Source: Symbiobacteriaceae bacterium
GTDB taxonomy: Bacteria; Bacillota; Sulfobacillia; Symbiobacteriales; Symbiobacteriaceae
Direction: 5' to 3'
Length of the DNA: 64,000 nucleotides
NCBI GenBank assembly: GCA_029239785.1
Contig: JARBUG010000006.1
Coordinates: forward strand, 34,472 to 98,471
Under the pieces are notes generated by a model. It made no database searches, was not told the DNA's origin, and saw only the letters and a program-made list of their open reading frames with translations. The translations under genes and the position numbers were made by a program. Every line of letters begins with the position of its first letter. The stretch's first letter is position 1. Below, piece by piece: positions 24,645 through 33,434 of the stretch.

Positions 24645-27353
24645 ATGGAGATTCTGCTCAACGGTACCCGGGTGGCGGTCCAGCCCGGTCAGACGATCAT
24701 GCAGGCGGCAGATAGCGCCGGCGTTCATGTCCCCCGGCTCTGCAATTACCCGCAGCTCAAGCCCAGCGGTGCCTGCCGTCTTTGCGTGGTCCAGGTCAAG
24801 GGCGCCCGGGGCCTGGTGGCCGCGTGCACGACGCCCGTGGCCGAGGGCATGGAGATCGAAACCGACTCCCCAACCGTAGCGGACGCCCGGCGTGATGTAC
24901 TCGACTTACTCGTGAGCAACCATCCGCTGGACTGCTTCCACTGCGAAGCCTGCGGCGACTGCGCCCTCCAGGATTACGCCTACCAGTACGGCATCAAGGA
25001 AGGCTCGTATGATGGCGCCCGGCGCCAGGTGGAGGTCGACGACCGGAACCCCTTCTTCCGCATCGACTACGAGAAGTGCGTGCTCTGCGGCATCTGCGTC
25101 CGCATGTGCGATGAGGTGATGGGCTACGGCGCCATCGACTTTGCCGGCCGCGGCTTTACGACGCTCGTTTCCACGCCCTACGGCGTGTCGCTGGATGACT
25201 CGGCCTGCGTCTTCTGCGGCAACTGCGTGCAGGGCTGCCCGGTGGGCGCCCTGGTGCCCAAGTCGCAGGTGGGCGCCGCCCGCGCCTGGGAGATGAAGAA
25301 GGTGCGGTCGGTCTGCCCGTACTGCGGCGTGGGCTGCGCCATCGACGTGCACGTAAAGGGCAACCGCATCATCAAGATCGAAGGCGCCGAATCGCCGGCC
25401 AACCACACAATGACCTGCGTGAAAGGCCGCTTCGGGTGGGAGTTCGTCCATCATGAAGACCGGTTGCTGAAACCGCTGGTCCGCCGGGCCGATGCGCCCC
25501 GGGGCGCCGTGGGGCGGGAATGGTTCGAAGAAGCCACCTGGGATGAGGCCCTGGCCGCAGCTGCCGCCGGCATCGCCCGGGTGCGGGACGGCGTCGGGCC
25601 GGATGCGGTGGCGGGTCTCAGCTCCGCCAAGGCATCGAACGAAGAGAACTACCTCTTCCAGAAGTTGCTGCGCGCAGCGGTCGGCACGAATAATGTCGAT
25701 CACTGCGCCCGCCTCTGACACTCTCCGACAGTCGCCGGTCTGGCGACGGTATTCGGGAGTGGCGCCATGACCAACTCCCTGGACGAGATTGCAGACGCCA
25801 ACACGATCCTGATCATCGGCTCCAACACGACGGAGAGCCATCCCGTGGCGAGTCTGCGGGTGAAGGAGGCCGTGCGGCGGGGCGCCAACCTGATCGTCAT
25901 TGACCCCCGTCCGATCGAAGTCGCCGAGGCGGCGACACACTGGCTCCAGCCCTTGCCCGGCACCAACGTGGCGGTGCTTCAGGGGATGATGAACCACATC
26001 CTGACCACAGACCTGTGGAATATGGAGTTCGTCGACAGCCGGACCGAGGGCTTTGCCGAGTTCGTCGCTTCGCTGGATGGGCGGACGCCCGAGTGGGCGG
26101 CATCCGTCAGCGGCGTTGACGCCGGCCTGATTCGGGCCGCGGCCGAGGCCTACGCCACCGCCGAGCGGTCGACGATTCTCTACGCCATGGGTGTGACGCA
26201 GCATTCGACGGGAACCGACGGCGTTCTTACCCTGGCCAACCTGGCCATGCTGACCGGGCAGATCGGGCGCCCCGGTACCGGGGTCAACCCGCTGCGGGGC
26301 CAGAACAACGTGCAGGGCTCGTCCGACATGGGGGCGCTGTACGACACGCTCCCGGGGTATCGAAAAGTGAACGATGCGGCCGCTCGTACGGCCCTGGCGC
26401 AAGCGTGGGGCGTAGCCGACCTGCCCGCCCAGCCCGGCGCCGCTGCCTCGGAGCTGCCCGACCGCATCATGGCAGGCGAAATTCGGGCGCTCTACCTGAT
26501 GGGCGAGAACATCGCCCTGACGGATCCTGACGCCAACCATACCCGCAAGGCGCTGACCAGGCTGGAGTTCCTGGTTGTCCAGGACCTTTTCCTGACCGAA
26601 ACCGCCGCCTTTGCCGACGTCATCCTCCCCGCCTGCTCCTGGGCGGAGAAGGAGGGGACCTTCACCAACACCGAACGCCGGGTACAGCGCTTCTACCAGG
26701 CGCTGGAGCCCCTGGGCGAGTCTCGCCCCGACTGGCAGATTATCGTCGAGTTGTCTGCCCGCCTCGGCTATCCCATGCCGTGCGCCTCCCCGCAGGCGAT
26801 CATGGCGGAGATCGCCGCCACGGTCCCGCAGTATGGCGGCATCGCCTACGAGCGGCTCGGCGAGGCGGGCCTCCAGTGGCCCTGCCCGACCCCGGACCAC
26901 CCCGGCACCCCGATTCTGCACCGGGAGAAGTTCGCCCGGGGCCTGGGGCGCTTCTCAGCGGTTACGTTCAGGCCGAGCGCCGAACTGCCCGACGCCGAGT
27001 TCCCCTTCGTCTTTACCACGGGCCGCAGCCTGTACCACTACCACTCCGGCTCGATGACCCGGCGGGCCCGCCCCCTGGCCGAGCATCGGCCTGACGCCTA
27101 CGCCGAAATGGACCCGGCGACCGGCTCCGCCATGGGCCTGCAAGATGGAGACCTCATTCGTGTGACCTCCCGGCGCGGCGAAGTAACCGTACCGGTCCGG
27201 CTGGTCCCCGGCACGGGCAGCAAGGTGATCTTCATGCCCTTCCACTTCCGGGAAGCCTCAGCCAACCTGCTGACCAACACGGTGCTCGACCCCGTCGCCC
27301 GGATTCCCGAACTCAAAGTCTGCGCAGTCCGAGTGGAGGTGGCCCAGGCATGA
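24645..27353 (+). CDS. fdhA: Formate dehydrogenase catalytic subunit, selenocysteine-containing
   Basis: 902 residues if the in-frame TGA at 25716-25718 is read as selenocysteine (Sec-358). The reading frame before and after TGA is the same, and the residues fit the FDH active site: HCARL-U-HSPTVAGLA. In the N-terminal part a [2Fe-2S] domain (CNYPQ, GACRLC) and a His-ligated cluster (HPLDCFHCEACGDC) are followed by two ferredoxin motifs (CVLCGICVRMC; CVFCGNCVQGC). The catalytic part begins with a [4Fe-4S] site (CPYCGVGC) and continues with the bis-MGD fold to the C terminus. ATG 24645 has GGGGGTGAG. It oxidises formate to CO2. A caller unaware of Sec would give two genes, with a false start at ATG 25767. 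Confidence 0.93.
25716..25759 (+). promoter_or_regulatory. SECIS element with selenocysteine TGA
   Basis: Right after TGA the mRNA can fold: lower stem CTC-CCGA (25721-25728, T24 bulged) with TCGG-GAG (25753-25759), upper stem GTCGCC / GGCGAC (25731-25736, 25742-25747) and loop GGTCT (25737-25741). The loop GGUCU begins 18 nt after the UGA, the same loop and distance as I recall for E. coli fdhF, where SelB binds. Confidence 0.88.
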
Positions 27354-27880
27354 GCGTCTTGATGCGAAAGCGGACCGGGCCCATCGGGGCGCCCGACTCC
27401 TGCTGCGCCGACCTGGTGCCGGTGAAGGTGGCGCAGTTGAACGACTTCCTCACCCAGCACGCTGGCAAGTCAGCCATGGTGATTCCCGCCCTCCAGCACG
27501 CCCAGGCGCTCTTCGGCTACGTGCCCCCCGAGGCGATGCAGATGATCGCCGAGGCGCTGCGCACGCCCTACGCCCGGGTCTACGGCGTGGCGACCTTCTA
27601 TGCCCAGTTCCGGCTCCAGCCCGCCGGGCGCCGCACGGTGCGGGTCTGTATGGGCACGGCGTGCCACGTGCGGGGCGCCGGCAGCGTGCTTTCGGCCTGG
27701 TCCGAGGCGCTGGGCGTCAAACCCGGCGGCACCACCGCCGACGGCGAGATCACGCTGGAGCAGGTCTCCTGCCTGGGCGCCTGCGGGCTGGCGCCGACCG
27801 TCATGGTCGATTCCACCACGCACGGCCGGCTCACGCCGGGCAAGGTGAAGCAGGTCGTCTCGTCTCTGCGTAAAGCGTAA
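27350..27880 (+). CDS. NuoE-like [2Fe-2S] subunit of formate dehydrogenase
   Basis: 176 residues, homologous to the 24-kDa subunit of complex I and to HydA/HydC-type subunits. The [2Fe-2S] ligands are in CMGTACHV and CLGACGLAP; the helical N-terminal part (ALQHAQALFGYVPPEAMQMIAEAL) is typical. It overlaps the alpha subunit stop by 4 bp (ATGA). With the NuoF-like and catalytic subunits it makes the three-subunit NAD-linked formate dehydrogenase. The order F-G-E is inverted relative to nuoEFG. A strong terminator follows. Confidence 0.92.
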   Translation: MSVLMRKRTGPIGAPDSCCADLVPVKVAQLNDFLTQHAGKSAMVIPALQHAQALFGYVPPEAMQMIAEALRTPYARVYGVATFYAQFRLQPAGRRTVRVCMGTACHVRGAGSVLSAWSEALGVKPGGTTADGEITLEQVSCLGACGLAPTVMVDSTTHGRLTPGKVKQVVSSLRKA

Positions 27881-27889
27881 CGAAGGAAA

Positions 27890-27922
27890 CGGCCGCCAGG
27901 ACATGCGAAGTCCTGGCGGCCG
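27890..27922 (+). terminator. Rho-independent terminator
   Basis: CGGCCGCCAGGAC pairs exactly with GTCCTGGCGGCCG across ATGCGAA, then CTCTTCT; end of the formate dehydrogenase operon. Confidence 0.82.
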
Positions 27923-28012
27923 CTCTTCTGCTGTGGGGCGTTTGTGCGGCATAATGAAAAGGGGGAAGTGGAGACTAGCCTTACAAGCAAAGAGAAGGGG
28001 CCAACGAAAGAG

Positions 28013-29470
28013 ATGCCAAACGGAGCGATGGGGTGGAACTTTGACAACAGCTATTCCCGCCTGCCAAAGCTGTTTTACGCCAGCCAGGGCCCGGTCCCGG
28101 TACGTGCACCGCAGCTGACCGTTTTGAATGAGTCGCTGGCCCAGTCGCTGGGCTTGCACGCAGAAGCGTTACGAAGCGTAGACGGTGTGGCTGTCTTGGC
28201 GGGCAACCAAGTTCCCGAAGGTGCCTCGCCCCTGGCGCAAGCGTACGCAGGCCATCAATTCGGGCACTTCACTATGCTGGGAGATGGACGGGCCGTGCTG
28301 CTGGGCGAGCAGGTCACCGCCGCCGGCGAACGGGTTGATATCCAACTGAAGGGCTCAGGCCGAACGCCCTACTCCCGCCGGGGCGACGGGCGTGCGGCAC
28401 TGGGACCCATGCTGCGCGAGTATATCATCAGCGAAGCCATGCACGCACTCGGCATTCCTACCACACGCAGTCTGGCGGTCGTAACAACCGGAGAGCCGGT
28501 CTTTCGCGAAACCGTCCTGCCTGGTGCGGTGCTAACCCGTGTGGCGGCCAGCCATATCCGTGTGGGCACGTTCCAGTACGCCGCCCGCTTCGGCACGGTC
28601 GATGATCTGCGGGCCCTTGCCGACTACACATTACATAGGCACTTCCCGGACGCAGCGACCGATGCGGACCGGTATCGCCTCCTGCTTCAGGGGGTCATCC
28701 AGCGCCAGGCCGAACTGATCGCAAGGTGGCAGCTCGTCGGCTTCATTCACGGCGTGATGAATACCGACAACATGGCCATCAGCGGCGAAACGATCGATTA
28801 CGGCCCCTGCGCCTTCATGGACGCCTACGACCCGGCGACGGTCTTCAGTTCCATAGACAGGCAGGGACGGTATGCCTATGGCAATCAGCCGCCGATTGCG
28901 GCGTGGAATCTGGCCAGGTTTGCGGAGACCCTGCTGCCGCTGCTGCACGACACCCAGGAGCAGGCTTTGAAGCTGGCGCAGGATGCGATTGCGGGCTTCG
29001 CCCTACTCTTTGAGGGGCACTGGCTCGCGGGAATGCGGGCGAAGTTGGGCCTCTTCGGCGAAGAACCAGAGGACAAATCACTGGTCGAGGGCCTCCTGAC
29101 GCTGATGCAGCGACATCGTGCGGACTTCACCAACACGTTCCGTGCGTTAACTGTTGACGAGGAGATACCTCTGCTCCATTCGGTTGAGTTTGTGCAATGG
29201 CGACAGCAGTGGGATGCGAGGCGTAGCCGGCAGGCCGAACCGCGCACCGCCTCGCAGCAGCTGATGCAGCAGAGCAACCCGGCCGTGATTCCCCGCAACC
29301 ACCGGGTAGAAGAGGCCCTGGAAGCCGCCGTGGAGCACGGCGATCTCAGCGTCATGAAGCGGCTGCTGGATGTGTTGTCAACCCCCTACGCTGATGCGCC
29401 CAACTTGGCCGAGTTCTGCACCCTGCCTGCAGACCCGGCCCAGCCTTACCGAACCTTCTGCGGGACATAA
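28013..29470 (+). CDS. selO: Protein adenylyltransferase SelO (YdiU/UPF0061)
   Basis: 485 residues, pseudokinase-fold enzyme that transfers AMP to protein Ser/Thr/Tyr. Recognisable parts are [10 protein letters not shown] at the start, the [18 protein letters not shown] loop, [18 protein letters not shown], the [20 protein letters not shown] catalytic segment (the N/D pair) and the end PYRTFCGT. In animals SelO has Sec near the C terminus; here the tail is ordinary FCGT. ATG 28013 (GAAGGGG upstream) is chosen; ATG 28028 is close. The gene lies next to the selenoprotein formate dehydrogenase, but nothing shows they act together. Terminator at 29475. Confidence 0.92.
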   Translation: MPNGAMGWNFDNSYSRLPKLFYASQGPVPVRAPQLTVLNESLAQSLGLHAEALRSVDGVAVLAGNQVPEGASPLAQAYAGHQFGHFTMLGDGRAVLLGEQVTAAGERVDIQLKGSGRTPYSRRGDGRAALGPMLREYIISEAMHALGIPTTRSLAVVTTGEPVFRETVLPGAVLTRVAASHIRVGTFQYAARFGTVDDLRALADYTLHRHFPDAATDADRYRLLLQGVIQRQAELIARWQLVGFIHGVMNTDNMAISGETIDYGPCAFMDAYDPATVFSSIDRQGRYAYGNQPPIAAWNLARFAETLLPLLHDTQEQALKLAQDAIAGFALLFEGHWLAGMRAKLGLFGEEPEDKSLVEGLLTLMQRHRADFTNTFRALTVDEEIPLLHSVEFVQWRQQWDARRSRQAEPRTASQQLMQQSNPAVIPRNHRVEEALEAAVEHGDLSVMKRLLDVLSTPYADAPNLAEFCTLPADPAQPYRTFCGT

Positions 29471-29474
29471 AACG

Positions 29475-29505
29475 AAGGAGCCAGCCCTGCGGGGACTGGC
29501 TCCTT
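29475..29505 (+). terminator. Rho-independent terminator
   Basis: AAGGAGCCAG / CTGGCTCCTT hairpin. Its right arm runs into the TTGACA of the next promoter, so the two units are packed tightly. Confidence 0.7.
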
Positions 29506-29532
29506 GACATTCCCGCCCCTGGTCCGTAGAAT
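29504..29532 (+). promoter_or_regulatory. Sigma-A-type promoter
   Basis: TTGACA, 17-bp spacer, TAGAAT: nearly consensus. It drives the TetR/SRPBCC pair; three palindromes follow immediately downstream. Confidence 0.85.
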
Positions 29533-29534
29533 AA

Positions 29535-29578
29535 TGACTGAAGTCAAGAATGACCACGGTCAACTTTGACCCGAGTCA
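29535..29578 (+). promoter_or_regulatory. Three spaced palindromes, likely TetR operator array
   Basis: TGACTGAAGTCA (29535-29546), TGACCACGGTCA (29551-29562) and TGACCCGAGTCA (29567-29578) all fit TGAC-N4-GTCA and start exactly 16 bp apart. They fall between the -10 box and the ribosome site of the TetR gene, so binding would block its own transcription. The arms are short, and no match to a named operator is claimed. Confidence 0.75.
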
Positions 29579-29589
29579 GGAGGATCACC

Positions 29590-30183
29590 ATGGGCAGACG
29601 CGAAACCGCCAAGGACCAAAAGCGCACGGCCCTCATTCAGGCCGGCATGGAACTCTTCACCTCCCAGGGCTTTGCCAAAACATCCGTCGACCAAATCGCC
29701 ACCCAGGCCGACGTCGCCAAGGGCACGTTCTACAACTACTTCACCACCAAGGAAGACCTGCTCGTTGCCGGCATGATGGTCGAGCAGGAAGGACTTGCCG
29801 CAGTGGAGCGCCCGGTCATCTTCGCCCTGCCCACGGTCCGTGAACGCCTCAACCGCCTCATCGCCTGGTCGGCCGGGTGGATTGCCGAGAACCCGGAGTT
29901 GGCCGTGGTCTGGTGTCAGGAGCGATGCCGAAGGGGCGTAGGCCAGGACGGCCCCAGCGGCTTCGACCTACTCCTGCTGGATGTGGTCGAGGCAGGGCAG
30001 CAAGCCGGTGAACTCAGGGATGACCGGCCCCCTGCACTCCTGAGCCTCGACATCACGGCGATCACTGTCACCTATATCTTTGCCTGGTACGGCAGCGGGC
30101 TTGGCTTTGATCTGGCCCAGGCCGTACAGCAGGCCGTAGACACATATCTGACCGGAGCCATCGTAAAGGGGGAGAAAGTATGA
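29590..30183 (+). CDS. TetR-family transcriptional regulator
   Basis: 197 residues. The N-terminal helix-turn-helix is clear: ALIQAGMELFTSQGFAKTSVDQIATQADVAKGTFYNYFTTKEDLL. The C-terminal ligand domain is not conserved. ATG 29590 has AGGAGGATC upstream. It is most likely autoregulated through the three palindromes that precede it and also controls the SRPBCC gene that overlaps it by 4 bp; the ligand is probably the substrate or product of that protein (inference). Confidence 0.9.
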   Translation: MGRRETAKDQKRTALIQAGMELFTSQGFAKTSVDQIATQADVAKGTFYNYFTTKEDLLVAGMMVEQEGLAAVERPVIFALPTVRERLNRLIAWSAGWIAENPELAVVWCQERCRRGVGQDGPSGFDLLLLDVVEAGQQAGELRDDRPPALLSLDITAITVTYIFAWYGSGLGFDLAQAVQQAVDTYLTGAIVKGEKV

Positions 30184-30629
30184 GCAGCTTTCAAGTGATC
30201 GTGTCGAAGGTGATCGATGCCCCTTCGGAGGCGGTGTACAACGTCATCATCGATATGGATGAGCACCGCAAGATTCTGCCCAAGGAGTTCACGGCCCTGA
30301 CCGTGGAGAAAGGCGGGCGCGGTGCGGGGACCGTCGTCCGTGCGGAGATGCAGGTGATGGGCGTGAAGGCGGCACACCGGCTGGTGATCAGCGAGCCCGA
30401 ACCGGGGCGCATCATGAAAGAGGTTGACACGAATACGGGCGTCGATACAACCTGGACGGTCACGCCCCGCGATGGCGGGCAGCGCTGTGAACTGAAGCTC
30501 GACACGGTGATGCGGGTCAAGCCGGGGTTCCAGGGCTGGGTAGAGAAACTGATCACCCCTGGCATCATGCGGGGCATGTACCGGCGGGAGCTCGATCAAA
30601 TCGCGGCTTACGTGCGGACCAAGCAGTAG
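30180..30629 (+). CDS. SRPBCC (START/polyketide-cyclase-like) protein
   Basis: 149 residues with the helix-grip fold of the Bet v1/START superfamily: FQVIVSKVIDAPSEAVYNVIIDMDEHRKILP at the start and VKPGFQGWVEKLITPGIMRGMYRRELDQIAAYV as the long C-terminal helix. Such proteins bind hydrophobic ligands or act as aromatase/cyclase; no catalytic residue can be named. It overlaps the TetR gene by 4 bp and ends with a terminator, so the two form a complete small operon, perhaps a detoxification or sensing module. Confidence 0.85.
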   Translation: MSSFQVIVSKVIDAPSEAVYNVIIDMDEHRKILPKEFTALTVEKGGRGAGTVVRAEMQVMGVKAAHRLVISEPEPGRIMKEVDTNTGVDTTWTVTPRDGGQRCELKLDTVMRVKPGFQGWVEKLITPGIMRGMYRRELDQIAAYVRTKQ

Positions 30630-30672
30630 CACGGATCTGGTCACGCCGCAGCCAATGGCTGGCCGAGAAAAA

Positions 30673-30707
30673 CAAGCGACCCACGGGCTAGACCCATGGG
30701 TCGCTTG
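30673..30707. terminator. Bidirectional hairpin terminator
   Basis: CAAGCGACCCA / TGGGTCGCTTG, 11-bp perfect stem, between the SRPBCC gene and the convergent DCC gene. Confidence 0.8.
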
Positions 30708-30715
30708 CTATACTT

Positions 30716-31093
30716 TTATGGTTCGCGATGAATCGGGCAGCCGCCATCGTCGCATGCGCCGACGGGTACGATCTTGCGGTTGCGGGCCACCCAGTCGTAG
30801 GCTGCCGCCCCGACCCCCAGCCAGTGTGCGGCCACCAAGAAGGGCCAAAGCGGCCACAGCGGTGGCAGCAGCCGGGCAATCGCCACCAAGGCCGGGAACC
30901 CGCCGATGATCTGTCCGTCGTCGGTTCGCACGTGCATCTGTCGAGCCAATATCTCCTGCGAGATGCCCGTTTCCGTGACGACTGCCTCCTCGCGGATGGA
31001 GCGAAATGCGAGGTGCCCCCGGCGGTCAAGTCGGGACAGACGTTCCTTAGCAGCCCGACACAGCGGGCACCAACCGTCGAAGTATACGACCAT
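30716..31093 (-). CDS. DCC-family thiol-disulfide oxidoreductase (DUF393)
   Basis: 125 residues. The N terminus has the DxxxCxxC motif (FDGWCPLC, Asp-6, Cys-9, Cys-12) of the DCC family, with the helix AAKERLSRLDRRGHLAF. The central hydrophobic stretch (LPPLWPLWPFLVAAHWLGVGAAAYDWVARNR) is the family's membrane-near segment. Reaction and partner are unknown. The tail CDDGGCPIH adds two more Cys that may bind a metal. The start is ATG after GGAGGGCAGG. Confidence 0.82.
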   Translation of the reverse strand: MVVYFDGWCPLCRAAKERLSRLDRRGHLAFRSIREEAVVTETGISQEILARQMHVRTDDGQIIGGFPALVAIARLLPPLWPLWPFLVAAHWLGVGAAAYDWVARNRKIVPVGACDDGGCPIHREP

Positions 31094-31219
31094 GGCCTGC
31101 CCTCCTATCGCCGCATTTTCCGGCCGGCCGAAGCGCCCGAACGGAACTTGGGCCTGTATCCACCGGACCCGGGTTGACGGCGTTGCCAGCCGCCGGCAAA
31201 TCGCTGCCTTTCAACAAAC

Positions 31220-31245
31220 GCAGCCAGCACATTTATGCTGGCTGC
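31220..31245. terminator. Hairpin terminator
   Basis: GCAGCCAGCA / TGCTGGCTGC with loop CATTTA, at the 3' end of the chemotaxis receptor gene (which reads leftward). Confidence 0.65.
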
Positions 31246-31266
31246 ACTTTCGCGCGGTCCAGGCAA

Positions 31267-33135
31267 CTACACCTGAAACCGGGCGCCTCCGTCCCGCAAG
31301 GACCGGGCTACACGGGCCAGCTCCGTCGCCGCCTGGGCGATGCCGGCGCTCCCGGCGCTCAGCTGCTCCATCGCCGCCGAAACCTCCTCGGCGGAGGATG
31401 CGTTGTTCTCGGCCACCTCGGCGATGGCCCGGATGGTCCCGGTCATCTGCACGGCGCTGGTCGCCATTTGCTCGGTGGCGGCCGTGTTCTCCTGGGTGAC
31501 GGCAGCTACGGTGTTCACCGCATTCACGACCTGCCCGGCAGCCAGCGACAGCCGCTGCATGGCGGCCGAAATCGCCGCCACATCGTGCCCGGTGCGGTCT
31601 ACCACGGCCAGGATCTCGCTGAGGCGCGCGCCCGTCTGGGCCGTCAGGCGGGTACCGGCTTCCACCCGAGATGTCACCTGCGCCATCGAGTCCATCACAT
31701 CGGCGGTGCCGGTGCGAATCCGCTCAATCAGCCCGCCGATCTCCTTGGCCGACTGTGACGACCGCTGCGCCAGCAGACGCACCTCATCGGCCACCACGGC
31801 GAAGCCCCGGCCATGCTCGCCGGCCCGGGCCGCCTCGATCGCGGCGTTCAGGGCCAGCATGTTGGTCTGTCCGGCGATCTCGGTGATCGTCCGGGTGATC
31901 TCGTCGATCTGCGATGAGAAGGCGCCCAGTTCACCGACCCGGGCGGCCGACGCCTGCACCGCGGCCCGAATCTCCGCCATGCCGGCCTCGGTGGTGGAGA
32001 TCACCTGCTGCCCCTCCCGGGCCGCGGTCATCGCCTGCTGCGATGATGTCGCCACGCCCCGGGCGGTCGCGGCGGATTCGTCCACGGCGGCACGCATCTG
32101 GTCGACCATCAGGGCGGCCTCCTGCGTGCCCGCCGACTGCTCCTGGGCGCCCCGGGCGATCTGGAGGACGGCGTTGTGAAGCTCGTCCACCACCCGGGCC
32201 GACTCCTGCGCCGAGCCTGACTGAACGCCCGCCCCGCTTGCCACCTGCCCGATGGCCAGGGTGACCGCGGCCGCCGACTGCGACACCTGCTCCGTCGAGA
32301 CCGTAAGCTCCTCGGCTGCATGGGCCACGGCCTGTCCGGATGCGATGGTCGACTGAATCAGCGACCGGAGGTTGCTTACCATATGGTTGAAGGACCGGGT
32401 CACCTCTTCGGTCTCGTCGCCCGTGGAAACCTTGAGCGGCTCCACGGTCAGATCGCCGGCGGCCACCTGGTTGGCCATGGCGGCCAGGCGCCGGATCGGC
32501 ACTGACAGATGGCGGGCCATCAGGAGGGAGAGGAGCAGGCTGATCAGCACGGTCGCCGCCGGCAGCAGAATCAGGCGGAACTGCGCCTCGTCGCCGCGCT
32601 GGTCGGCCGCCTCGAAAGCGGTGTGGGCGCCGGTCACCGTCTCGCGGGTCAGCCGTTCCGCGATGCCGATCATCTGGTCGAGCAGCGGGTGGGCGGTGCC
32701 GTGCATCAGTTGCGCCGCCTCGTTGGTCTGGCCGCGCTGGGCCAGGTCCACGACCCGCAGGACGGCTTCATCGTAGCTGTAATGAAGGCCGACCAAAGCC
32801 TCCAGGTCGGCCCGGGCCGGGTCGTCGCCGACTGTCCGAATCAAGTTGTCCAACGTGGCGCCGGTCGCAAAGGCCGCTGCTTCGACGTTGCTCCGGCCCG
32901 CCTCGCTCGGGGATTGCACGAAAAAGCCAAGGGACATGCCTTCGTTATAGACGAAGGACTGGACCAGCTGCGCTCCCTGCGCCAGGTCGGTCCGCTGCCG
33001 TGTCGCCCGCAGGGCGCCCTGCATCTGCTCGACGCCTACATAGACACTGACGCCCATGATCACCATCAGCGAGACCAGCACCAGTGCAAATCCCATCAGC
33101 TTGACCAAAATCGAGGCACGCTTGCCCCTCTTCAT
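31267..33135 (-). CDS. Methyl-accepting chemotaxis protein
   Basis: 622 residues. First membrane helix about 12-35, an extracytoplasmic four-helix-bundle-like sensor region of about 160 residues, second helix near [25 protein letters not shown], a HAMP domain ([23 protein letters not shown]) and the methyl-accepting domain. The signalling hairpin is intact: [40 protein letters not shown]. Methylation sites are probably in the Glu/Gln-rich helices flanking it. ATG 33135 has G-rich upstream sequence. No che gene is nearby, so it feeds a system encoded elsewhere. Confidence 0.93.
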   Translation of the reverse strand: MKRGKRASILVKLMGFALVLVSLMVIMGVSVYVGVEQMQGALRATRQRTDLAQGAQLVQSFVYNEGMSLGFFVQSPSEAGRSNVEAAAFATGATLDNLIRTVGDDPARADLEALVGLHYSYDEAVLRVVDLAQRGQTNEAAQLMHGTAHPLLDQMIGIAERLTRETVTGAHTAFEAADQRGDEAQFRLILLPAATVLISLLLSLLMARHLSVPIRRLAAMANQVAAGDLTVEPLKVSTGDETEEVTRSFNHMVSNLRSLIQSTIASGQAVAHAAEELTVSTEQVSQSAAAVTLAIGQVASGAGVQSGSAQESARVVDELHNAVLQIARGAQEQSAGTQEAALMVDQMRAAVDESAATARGVATSSQQAMTAAREGQQVISTTEAGMAEIRAAVQASAARVGELGAFSSQIDEITRTITEIAGQTNMLALNAAIEAARAGEHGRGFAVVADEVRLLAQRSSQSAKEIGGLIERIRTGTADVMDSMAQVTSRVEAGTRLTAQTGARLSEILAVVDRTGHDVAAISAAMQRLSLAAGQVVNAVNTVAAVTQENTAATEQMATSAVQMTGTIRAIAEVAENNASSAEEVSAAMEQLSAGSAGIAQAATELARVARSLRDGGARFQV

Positions 33136-33221
33136 CTGCCCGCCCCCGCCCGTATAGGATGACAACATTGAGTATAGAAATGTTTGTGCCACTTATGACG
33201 TTGTAAGCGGTGCTGGAGATG

Positions 33222-33250
33222 TTGACAGATAGGTGCGGGGCTGATAAAGT
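33222..33250 (+). promoter_or_regulatory. Sigma-A-type promoter
   Basis: TTGACA, 17-bp spacer, TAAAGT. It lies upstream of the TetR-fusion gene with a perfect palindrome just behind it. Confidence 0.75.
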
Positions 33251-33261
33251 ACGGGATGTGA

Positions 33262-33275
33262 AATGAACGTTCATT
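33262..33275 (+). promoter_or_regulatory. Palindromic operator candidate
   Basis: AATGAACGTTCATT, a perfect 14-bp palindrome 12 bp after the -10 box, of the size and style bound by TetR proteins. The product of the following gene is the obvious candidate. Confidence 0.7.
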
Positions 33276-33287
33276 CGGGTGGTCGCG

Positions 33288-33406
33288 CAGCGGCAACAGG
33301 TGGGGAGGCGGCTCCCCGGTTTCAGCGGTTGGGGGGCCTTCGGCCATCCCCCAACCTGGGCACCGACGTCCGGTCGCCCCCCCACCTGTCGCCGCCGGCT
33401 CGCTGC
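33288..33406 (+). repeat. Palindromic element, copy 1
   Basis: Outer arms GCAGCG (33288-33293)/CGCTGC (33401-33406) and ACAGGTGGGG (33296-33305)/CCCCACCTGT (33380-33389); inner hairpin GGTTGGGGG/CCCCCAACC with loop core GCCTTCGGC (33327-33356); then ACCGACGTCCGGT (33362-33374). It lies in the leader between operator and ribosome site of the TetR-fusion gene, so it would be transcribed. Related to copies at 34472 and 41112. Confidence 0.8.
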
Positions 33407-33434
33407 CGCGTTTTGTATGGGAGGAAGTTAGTTT

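Noticed and set aside
25700..25770. Formate dehydrogenase gene split by a frameshift or stop (two genes or a pseudogene).
   Set aside because: The frame is the same on both sides, the TGA is at the active-site position and a SECIS-like hairpin follows, so it is a selenocysteine codon.
28013..29470. SelO as a second selenoprotein.
   Set aside because: Its end reads FCGT followed by a normal TAA; no in-frame TGA occurs at the C-terminal site.
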